38,119 bases of DNA from an uncultured Desulfovibrio sp. (GTDB lineage: Bacteria; Desulfobacterota; Desulfovibrionia; Desulfovibrionales; Desulfovibrionaceae). The stretch's first letter is position 1; each line of letters begins with the position of its first letter. A model generated the notes under the pieces. That model worked only from the letters and a program-made list of their open reading frames with translations, ran no database searches and had not been told where the DNA came from. The translations under genes were made by a program, and so were the position numbers. The DNA is taken from the NCBI GenBank assembly GCA_944327295.1, contig CALVHF010000014.1:1-38119 (forward strand). Direction: 5' to 3'. Below are positions 32,278-38,119 of this stretch, piece by piece.

Positions 32278-33075
32278 CTAGAGCGCTGTGGATTCGCCAG
32301 CGTAGGAGGCAAATTCTGCAGCCGACAGTTCGAGGACACTGTCAGTGTCACCCTTCTGATCCAGCATGTCCTGATGGGCAGCCTTGCGCTGGGAGGACTT
32401 GTAGCTGATGGTCTGGGTCTGTGCCTTGGAGGCTCTCTTTCTGGGCTTTGCCGGAGCCTTGATGTAGTCGTCTGCCAGGGCCTGCTGATATTCCTGGTCC
32501 TTCTTGGCCATGGTGTCATAGCTGGCCGTGAGGATGTAGGAGACTTCCTGCAGACCGGCACGGATCTCCTCGTAGCGGTCGCTCAGATCCTGCTTGGTGA
32601 TGCGGCGGGCCTTGTAGTCTGCCACAGCCCGCTTGAACTCGGCATTGTAGCAGTTGGTGGCCACCTTGGCTGCAGCCGTGACGCGGGTCATGGTGGCGGT
32701 ATCTTCGTCGAGAGCTTGGGCATAGTGGGCCAGGAAGGCGGCGTCACGCTTCTTCTGCTGATGCTTGCCGTAGATGTTGCCGCCAATGGCACCGGCAGCA
32801 CCACCTGCGGCAGCACCGGCCAGGGCACCTTCGACCTTGCCCGTGGCAGCGGCACCAATCAGGGCGCCGATGAGGGCACCGCCTGCCGCACCGGCAGCGG
32901 TGGACTTGGCCACGGCATTTTCATCTTCGCGCAGCTGTCCTATGGGCTGATAGCACTGCGGATAGTAGTTGACCTTGGTGAGCTGCTCACCGTATTTGCT
33001 GGCGCAGCCTGTGAGGAGCAGGGCCAGGGAGAGAAGCAGGACAACGGACGAAAGAAGCAGGGGGCGTGTTCGCAT
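32278..33075 (-). CDS. Glycine-zipper outer-membrane lipoprotein, TagQ-like candidate
   Basis: A 265-residue lipoprotein. It has a signal peptide with lipobox LLTGC (lipidated C24) and alanine at +2, which favours sorting to the outer membrane. A glycine-zipper segment follows (about 58-102, AAGAAGGALIGALIGAAATG and further GxxxG), then a charged helical C-terminal half. AGAAGGA stands about seven bases before the start. As first gene of the locus it takes the place of TagQ, the outer-membrane lipoprotein that works with TagRST in Pseudomonas. I think it is a TagQ homologue, but the match rests on partial recall and context. Otherwise it would be a generic glycine-zipper lipoprotein. Confidence 0.7.
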   Translation of the reverse strand: MRTRPLLLSSVVLLLSLALLLTGCASKYGEQLTKVNYYPQCYQPIGQLREDENAVAKSTAAGAAGGALIGALIGAAATGKVEGALAGAAAGGAAGAIGGNIYGKHQQKKRDAAFLAHYAQALDEDTATMTRVTAAAKVATNCYNAEFKRAVADYKARRITKQDLSDRYEEIRAGLQEVSYILTASYDTMAKKDQEYQQALADDYIKAPAKPRKRASKAQTQTISYKSSQRKAAHQDMLDQKGDTDSVLELSAAEFASYAGESTAL

Positions 33076-33474
33076 ACAATTTCCTTCTGAACAGGGGAAA
33101 AGTGAAAAAAAGCGTCAGTCTGGACTGACCGGAAATGCTCTTCTCGCGCAATGACACGCAGGCTTCTGCCGGCAGCAGCAAGGCTGGATCGGCCGGCAGA
33201 CAGAATTATCCTTCAGACCCAAGTATAACAGGAAGGACAGGGGCTGTATAGCAGCCAGAACGGCCCATTTTCCTAGAACAAAAGCTTGTGCAGGCTCTGT
33301 CAGGGACATGTTTCCTTCTGGAACTTGCCCCAGGGAGACTGCACCATGGTCTGCAGGGCGAACATAGAAGGAGGAAGACTTGCGTGTCTTCCCCTTTTTT
33401 CGCAGAACTAAAAAAGTGTAAAGTACAAAAATGACGGCAGTCCACAACTGTGTGGACTTTAGTCCGCAAAAAGA
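33076..33474. other. Upstream region of the nine-gene locus
   Basis: No gene is supported; a minus-strand frame here (33115-33519) runs into the mobile element. The region should carry the main promoter of the locus. A TATACT-like -10 can be read on the minus strand at 33222-33227 but has no good -35, so it is only a suggestion. Confidence 0.4.
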
Positions 33475-33502
33475 GGCTCTTTGGGGATATTTGTGGGTAA
33501 AG
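33475..33502. repeat. Solo left end of miniature element family C
   Basis: GGCTCTTTGGGGATATTTGT followed by GGGTAAAG, matching the C1 left end. It stops at a CTAG into which element A copy 2 is inserted. The rest of C was not found beyond element B3. Confidence 0.7.
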
Positions 33503-33506
33503 CTAG

Positions 33507-33655
33507 GCCGTGTTGACAAAGTAGGTGTCGCCCTGATCTGGCCTGATTTCAGACGGGGTCACGGTGCGACAGTGAGCTCTAATGGAAGTTGGTACGCCCC
33601 TTTATATCGGCATATGCCAGTTGCCACTGTCGGATTTTGATTTTGTCAACACGGC
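33507..33655. mobile_element. Miniature element family A, copy 2 (149 bp)
   Basis: Perfect 14-bp terminal repeats GCCGTGTTGACAAA and TTTGTCAACACGGC, with CTAG on each side (33503-33506 and 33656-33659). Inverted relative to copy 1 and closely similar along its whole length. Confidence 0.9.
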
Positions 33656-33673
33656 CTAGAGTCTTGATTCTAG

Positions 33674-33764
33674 TGTCTAATTTTAAAATTATGTCATGAT
33701 ATCTAGACAATGAAATGTAGTAATTTCAACTAGATGTAAGTAGACGAATTTATCAATTTAGACA
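33674..33764. mobile_element. Miniature element family B, copy 3 (91 bp, divergent)
   Basis: The ends TGTCTAATT and AATTTAGACA are flanked by CTAG (33670-33673 and 33765-33768). The length is exactly that of copies 1 and 2, but the interior has diverged strongly. It lies 10 bases from the CTAG of element A2. Confidence 0.8.
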
Positions 33765-33875
33765 CTAGCCATAAGCTCATAAGGCAATTTTAGCTCAGGT
33801 CTTGTAATAGAACAGTAGAATTTGCACAGTGCCTGAGCAGACAGAGATAAGGAGGCATCTCTCTTGCTGTCAGCC

Positions 33876-34556
33876 CTACCAGATCGAATCGAATAAGTCG
33901 CTAATGCCGTCCTTTATATTTCCAAAGATGTCGCAAGTCTCGTCCAAGATGTCGCCAGCTCCGTCTACGATGTCTTCTATGGAACAGTCGCTAGTCAGAA
34001 CGCCAAAGGTAATGACACCGGCGCCGATAGCCCATCCCACGGGATTAGTAAGTGCAGCGGTACTCAGTGCAGCGGTACTACATGCAGCAGAACCAAATCC
34101 GCCCGCAGTAACAAGCCCGCTCACAGCTGTACTTGCTGCGCTACTCGCAGCCAGCTTTGTGATGAGAGTTCTGGTCGTCGCTGTGCCGATAGTTCTAACC
34201 ATCGTCTTGCCGGCGATGAAGGCGACTGCCGACTCTGCCACATCTTCCACCTGTTCGCTTCGAGACTCCCCAGTAGCGCACCAGTTGGCAAAGTGCTCGC
34301 AGTTATTGAAAACCAGATTATAGTTATCCTCGCCCATGCGGGATATGGCACGTTCGGCACACTCTTCTCCAGAAAAGGGTGCACCGGGATGCGAACGAAC
34401 CCAGATGGCGTTGCCACAAGAGAATTCGTCCAGACTGGCCATGGTGATACCCTCTTCGCTCAGGTAGTGCACCACAGTGTCGTTACCGATGTAAATGCCG
34501 TGATGGGTGTAGCCGAAACGAGCCGTAACCAGATGGAACCCCAGAGAATAAGACAT
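33876..34556 (-). CDS. LRAT/NlpC-P60-like cysteine hydrolase or acyltransferase with hydrophobic tail
   Basis: A 226-residue protein. Its N-terminal domain has the LRAT-family catalytic pattern: histidine in YTHHGIYIG (H18/H19), histidine in VVHYL (H30) and cysteine in NNCEHFANWC (C86). LRAT-domain enzymes form a thioester and act as acyltransferases or phospholipases. The second half (about 105-185) is Ala/Thr/Gly-rich and hydrophobic, possibly membrane-inserting, and ends in an acidic helix (DIVDGAGDILDE...DLFDSIW). AGGAG lies seven bases before the start. Base composition is more AT-rich than its neighbours and the gene is boxed in by miniature elements on both sides, so it was probably acquired. 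The role is unknown; the hydrophobic tail would suit a lipid-acting effector. Confidence 0.78.
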   Translation of the reverse strand: MSYSLGFHLVTARFGYTHHGIYIGNDTVVHYLSEEGITMASLDEFSCGNAIWVRSHPGAPFSGEECAERAISRMGEDNYNLVFNNCEHFANWCATGESRSEQVEDVAESAVAFIAGKTMVRTIGTATTRTLITKLAASSAASTAVSGLVTAGGFGSAACSTAALSTAALTNPVGWAIGAGVITFGVLTSDCSIEDIVDGAGDILDETCDIFGNIKDGISDLFDSIW

Positions 34557-34710
34557 ACTGTATCTCCTGTGAGCGCATGTTGTAAAAGTAAGGACCGCGC
34601 AATAAAAAAGAATCTAATATGGAGTGAAGTGGGGGATAGAGAAAAACTTGTTTCCCTCACCATATTATTTCGGCGTCAGTTTGAAGATTTTCACGTCGAT
34701 GGATATTTTG

Positions 34711-34952
34711 GGCTCTTCGTGGTTTTCTGTGGGGCCCCCAAAAGGCTCTCTCCCTTGGAGCGTCTGGCCTTGGTAGACAGGGAAACAGTCCCACGACTTC
34801 AGAAAGCTCTCCAGCAAATACTATTGATAAATTCTCTGTAGATGTCTTTGCTGCGCGGACAGTGGCAGCTGTCTCCAGAGATGGAAGCAGTACCTGGAGA
34901 GAAGGCCAATGAGGGGATTGGGGACCTTACCCACAAATACCCCCGAAGAGCC
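34711..34952. mobile_element. Miniature element family C, copy 2 (242 bp, uninterrupted)
   Basis: The left end GGCTCTTCGTGGTTTTCTGT and the right end, read inward on the minus strand as GGCTCTTCGGGGGTATTTGT, form imperfect inverted repeats. It matches C1 in inverted orientation along its length. At the position where C1 holds the A and B insertions it reads CTCCAGGTACTG, showing the unfilled site. No clear target duplication was found at its flanks. Confidence 0.75.
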
Positions 34953-35357
34953 CAATAAGATGCAGGCTTCCATCTCTCGCCCTTCAGGGCCCCGAGTTGA
35001 GGGGCGTCCCTGGTCCCATGAAATGAGAAAGGGTCCGCAGGAACAGGGAACAAAAAAATCCAGCCGCAGACGCTCCTTCTTACGGGGAGTGTTTGCGGCC
35101 GGATGCCTGTTCGGAGGAAGATGTGTGCTGGCGGTGTTCGCTGCTTGGGCTCTGAGCCTGTGCCGACAGTGCGGAGTCTGTCAGGGCAGCGTCAGGATCA
35201 GGGCTGGGCTGCACAGAGTTCCCTCATGCTGGCACAGTGCGACTGCCCGTTCCACAGTCGGCAGTCTCCTTGTGCTGCATGGGGGGACCCAGGATATTGA
35301 GCGTTAACAGGGAGTTGTGCGCAGTACTCCTGCGCATTGGCTCTCTGGAACAGGGGA
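34953..35357. other. Intergenic stretch downstream of the CheB/CheR gene
   Basis: No gene is supported. The 132-codon plus-strand frame (34909-35307) begins inside the mobile element and has no ribosome binding site. The stretch holds the terminator at 35052-35104 and a small TGCGCA hairpin at 35318-35336. Confidence 0.5.
35052..35104 (-). terminator. Strong intrinsic terminator on the minus strand
   Basis: Two 19-base arms (ATCCGGCCGCAAACACTCC with its near complement, few mismatches) and a short loop, followed by seven T on the minus strand. It lies about 255 bases past the CheB/CheR stop, leaving a long untranslated tail or room for a small RNA. Confidence 0.8.
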
Positions 35358-37880
35358 TCAGCCCCCCTGACGGTTTTCGTAGTTCTTGCGCAGGCTGTCT
35401 ATGACCGTGATGACAATGCCGCGGATATTGTTTTCCGTGGTACGGTAGGGGGCAATGCGCATGGTGTAGAAGCGGCCGTTCATGCCGATGACCTCGCGGT
35501 CGATGGGCGTCAGCTTCTTGAGCACTTCCTCGGCATCGGAGATGATGTCTTCTTCAGGGAAGCTGTGGGCAAAGATCTTCAGGGACCTGCCGATATCCTG
35601 GGGCACAATCTGGAATTCTCGGCCGATGTATTCGGTGAACTTCCTGATGTTGAGCTTGCTGTCGATGAAGAGGATGCCGATCATGGTGGAGGAGAGGAAG
35701 TTGGAGAGGTCGTCTGCGAGCATGGTCAGCTCGTCGAGCTTCTGCTGGAACTCGGAGTTCACGGTGTAGAGCTCTTCGTTGACGGACTGCAGTTCCTCGT
35801 TAGAGCTCTGCAGTTCCTCGTTGGCCGTAAGCAGCTCCTCGTTGGCGGCCTGTAGTTCCTCGTTGACGGTCTCGAGTTCGGCAATGGTCGTGCGCAGTTC
35901 CTTCTTGGAATTGCGCAGATCGTGCTCAAGATCCGCTATGCGCTGTGCGGCTGTGGCATTGATCTCGTACTTTTCGGTGACCTCGGTGGTGACGGCTGTC
36001 TCGTGGTCCAGGAAGAGCACGGCCAGAAGGCCGCTGAAATTGCTCTGATTGTCGGGAATGGGGTGGACAGACAGGTTGATGACCTTGCGGCCCGAGGGGT
36101 AGTCCACGACAATGTCCGTATAGGTCACGGAAATGTTTTCCGTGCGGCAGCGGTTGATGGCCGTGGAGGCAATGAGCCTGATGTCCTTGTTGACCATGTT
36201 GAAGAAGTTGAAGCTGGCCTTGCCCGGAGCAATGTTGAGGTAGTCCGTGCAGTTCCCGAAGAGGTGGACAATGTCGTTCTGGCTGTCGATGACCACAGAG
36301 GCCGGCAGGAAGCGCTCGATGAACTGGATGTAGACGTTTTCGAGGCCGCGGGTGCGGTCTTCCCGCCTGGACGAGCTGGCAATGCTCGTGGGCACGGTCT
36401 GGATGTTGGGCAGGTTGAAGATGGGCGGTGCGAGCTCGTCCATCTTGGCCACGCCGCGGTGCACATAGATCTTTTCGGTCAGGGCCACGGGATTGAAGAA
36501 CTTGGCGTACTCGCTGGCTGTCTCGCTCTTGCCCAGGAAGAGGTAGCCTCCCTGCTTGAGGGCGGAATTGAAGATGGAGAAGATGGTCTTCTGCAGAATG
36601 GGCTGGAAGTAGATGAGCACGTTGCGGCAGCTGATGAGATCGAGCTTGCCGAAGGGCGGATCGGACAGCATGTTGTGCGGTGCAAAGATGATCATCTTCC
36701 TGATGCTCTTGGAGATCAGGTACTGGTCGTTCTTCTTGACAAAGTACTTGGCAAGTCGTGCCGGAGACACGTCATCGGCAATGCTTTCCGGGAAGACGCC
36801 CTTGCTGGCCTGCTCTATGGCCTGGCTGTCCACGTCCGTGGCAAAGATCTTGATGTCGCGACTCGTCTGGGTTTCCTCGAGCACTTCCTGGAAGAGGATG
36901 GCCAGGGAATAGGCTTCCTCGCCCGTGGAGCAGCCAGCACTCCAGATGCGGATCTGGGCCTTGTCCTCGCTGTACTTGAGGATGTTGTAGATGGCGCAGT
37001 TCTTGAGCTTCTCGAAGAAATCCGCGTCGCGGAAGAAGCGGGTCACGCCGATGAGGATGTCCTTGACGAGCAGGTTGGCCTCGCTCGGGTTCTCGCTGAT
37101 GAGCTTGGCAAACTCGCTGAGCGTGGGCGAATGGGTGACAGCCATGCGCCGTTCTATGCGCCGCAATATGGTGTTGCGCTTGTAGTGGGTGAAGTCGACG
37201 CCGCAGCTTCTTTGCAAAATGGTGTAGATGGTGGAGAGCAGATCCTCTTCGGAGGACGGCGAGGAGGTGCTCGCCGAGATGCTGATACGCGGATAGTTGA
37301 CGAGGTTCAGGATTTCCTCGGCAATGTGTCTAGGTGCCAGGACAAAGTCCGCAAGCCGGGTGCTGATGGCGCTGCGGGGCATGCCGTCGAACTTGGCGCT
37401 GGCCGGATCCTGCACAATGGCAATGCCGCCGTATTCCTTGATGGTCTTGAGGCCGCTTGTGCCGTCCGTGCCCGTGCCGGAGAGCACGACGGCAATGGCG
37501 TGTTCCTTGCAGCATTCGGCAAGAGAGGTGAAGAAGATGTCTATGGGGTGGTTGATGACACCATTCACCTGATCGGCCAGATGCAGGATGCCGTTCTGGA
37601 TGGTCATGTTTTTCTTTGGAGGGATGAGATAGACCGTGTTGGGTTCCAGAGGCATCTGATCCCTGACCTGCAGCACCTGCATGTTGGTGTGCTTGCCGAG
37701 GATTTCGGCCATGAGGCTCTTGTAGTCCGGGGAAAGGTGCTGAATGATGACAATGGACAGGCCGCTGTTTTCCGGCATCCAGCTGAAGAATTCCTGCAGG
37801 GCCTCAAGGCCGCCGGCAGAGGCACCAAGGGCAACGACATTGGTGACGGGACTGGGTGTGTGGGGAGTGCTGGTAGTCAT
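35358..37880 (-). CDS. CheB-CheR fusion with coiled coil and PAS domain
   Basis: An 840-residue protein. It has a CheB methylesterase domain (about 12-195; catalytic S21 in GASAGG, H48 in IQHLSP, D139 in GTGTDG). A CheR methyltransferase domain (about 215-480; SAM motif WSAGCSTGEEAYSLA, then LISCRNVLIYF) follows. Next come a PAS-like region, a coiled coil with regular NEELQ heptads (about 650-720), and a C-terminal PAS domain (about 725-835). The receiver domain of ordinary CheB is missing and so is a kinase domain. Such fusions adjust methylation of receptors or act in two-component-like signalling; here it is solitary. AAGGA lies about seven bases before the start at 37880. Confidence 0.9.
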   Translation of the reverse strand: MTTSTPHTPSPVTNVVALGASAGGLEALQEFFSWMPENSGLSIVIIQHLSPDYKSLMAEILGKHTNMQVLQVRDQMPLEPNTVYLIPPKKNMTIQNGILHLADQVNGVINHPIDIFFTSLAECCKEHAIAVVLSGTGTDGTSGLKTIKEYGGIAIVQDPASAKFDGMPRSAISTRLADFVLAPRHIAEEILNLVNYPRISISASTSSPSSEEDLLSTIYTILQRSCGVDFTHYKRNTILRRIERRMAVTHSPTLSEFAKLISENPSEANLLVKDILIGVTRFFRDADFFEKLKNCAIYNILKYSEDKAQIRIWSAGCSTGEEAYSLAILFQEVLEETQTSRDIKIFATDVDSQAIEQASKGVFPESIADDVSPARLAKYFVKKNDQYLISKSIRKMIIFAPHNMLSDPPFGKLDLISCRNVLIYFQPILQKTIFSIFNSALKQGGYLFLGKSETASEYAKFFNPVALTEKIYVHRGVAKMDELAPPIFNLPNIQTVPTSIASSSRREDRTRGLENVYIQFIERFLPASVVIDSQNDIVHLFGNCTDYLNIAPGKASFNFFNMVNKDIRLIASTAINRCRTENISVTYTDIVVDYPSGRKVINLSVHPIPDNQSNFSGLLAVLFLDHETAVTTEVTEKYEINATAAQRIADLEHDLRNSKKELRTTIAELETVNEELQAANEELLTANEELQSSNEELQSVNEELYTVNSEFQQKLDELTMLADDLSNFLSSTMIGILFIDSKLNIRKFTEYIGREFQIVPQDIGRSLKIFAHSFPEEDIISDAEEVLKKLTPIDREVIGMNGRFYTMRIAPYRTTENNIRGIVITVIDSLRKNYENRQGG

Positions 37881-38119
37881 GTTTTATCCTTGGTACCGCT
37901 TCTTCCTGACGGACTGGGAAGACGGTTTTCTCCTCGAAAATGGGACAGGGGAGCACAGGGAGCGCTTCCTGGAAGCCAGGGGGCGCATGGGGTCCGGAAG
38001 CCCCCTAGAGAGCTTTTCTGTTCAAAAGTTACATAGTATATTAGCCTGAGTTCCCGGGAAGATTTTACTTCCACAACTTTTCAGAGGAGTGCAATAATAA
38101 GATAACTCATTAAGAATAT
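37881..38119 (-). promoter_or_regulatory. Upstream region of the CheB/CheR gene
   Basis: On the minus strand a TATACT-like -10 is read at 38040-38035, with no good -35. A 10-bp palindrome TTCCCGGGAA (38051-38060) lies just upstream of it and could be an operator. This is tentative; no other gene is visible to the window end. Confidence 0.3.

Noticed and set aside
17783..33075. A type VI secretion cluster
   Set aside because: No sheath, baseplate, Hcp, VgrG, ClpV or TssJLM gene is present; only a regulatory-module resemblance is supported.
34909..35307. 132-codon plus-strand frame
   Set aside because: It begins inside a mobile-element copy, is antisense to a terminator, and has no supporting signals.
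25924..38036. Very long plus-strand open frames (for example 25924-28092, 30106-32172, 35922-38036)
   Set aside because: They lie exactly antisense to srfC, srfB and the CheB/CheR gene, are rich in Gly, Ala, His and Arg, and match no family; long antisense frames are expected in GC-rich genes.

Overview
The window looks like chromosome from a fairly high-GC, Gram-negative bacterium with a two-membrane envelope. It encodes an outer-membrane type lipoprotein, secreted proteins and a CheB/CheR fusion. The overall style (GC-rich coding DNA, sparse accessory islands, TnpB-only insertion sequences) suggests a deltaproteobacterium such as a host-associated member of the Desulfovibrionaceae. That assignment is inference; there is no rRNA or marker gene here to settle it.

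Layout. (1) 1-7.7 kb is a decaying accessory segment. It holds an AAA ATPase gene with one in-frame stop, a ParB-like protein, an AadA-type aminoglycoside nucleotidyltransferase, a frameshifted SulP anion transporter and a TnpB-only IS200/IS605 element with intact catalytic residues. (2) 7.7-11.3 kb holds a small anchored protein, an NhaC-type antiporter and an MFS transporter. (3) 11.7-15 kb lies between two copies of a complete tRNA-Pro(GGG) transcription unit (promoter, tRNA, terminator) spaced exactly 3,100 bp apart. Between them are nested miniature transposable elements, a truncated autotransporter-like protein and an AT-rich element with inverted repeats. (4) 15.4-17.6 kb has a P-loop GTPase-like gene and an O-methyltransferase on the plus strand. 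(5) 17.8-33.1 kb is the main object, a nine-gene minus-strand locus. In order of transcription it encodes a glycine-zipper lipoprotein, SrfB (actin/Hsp70-like ATPase), SrfC (large GTPase-like protein), a membrane-anchored Sel1-like protein, a secreted SH3-vWA protein, an ABC ATPase, an FtsX-like permease, a secreted formylglycine-generating-enzyme-like protein and a beta-hydroxyacid dehydrogenase. (6) 33.1-35 kb is another miniature-element cluster around an LRAT-type cysteine acyltransferase-like gene. (7) 35.4-37.9 kb is a CheB-CheR-PAS fusion.

How it fits together. The ATPase/permease/FGE-like trio next to the SH3-vWA protein resembles the TagT-TagS-TagR module plus the periplasmic half of the kinase PpkA. 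In Pseudomonas these switch on type VI secretion through threonine phosphorylation. Here there is no kinase domain, no phosphatase and no type VI structural gene in view; the module is instead joined to SrfB and SrfC. I read the locus as an envelope-spanning sensor coupled to cytosolic SrfB/SrfC nucleotide hydrolases, of unknown output. This is the best candidate for an undescribed system in the window.

A second theme is miniature transposons. Three families (here A about 150 bp, B 91 bp, C about 240 bp) recur. One C copy sits in the T-tract of a tRNA terminator and is itself interrupted by A and B at CTAG sites; the undisturbed C copy at 34.7 kb shows the empty site.
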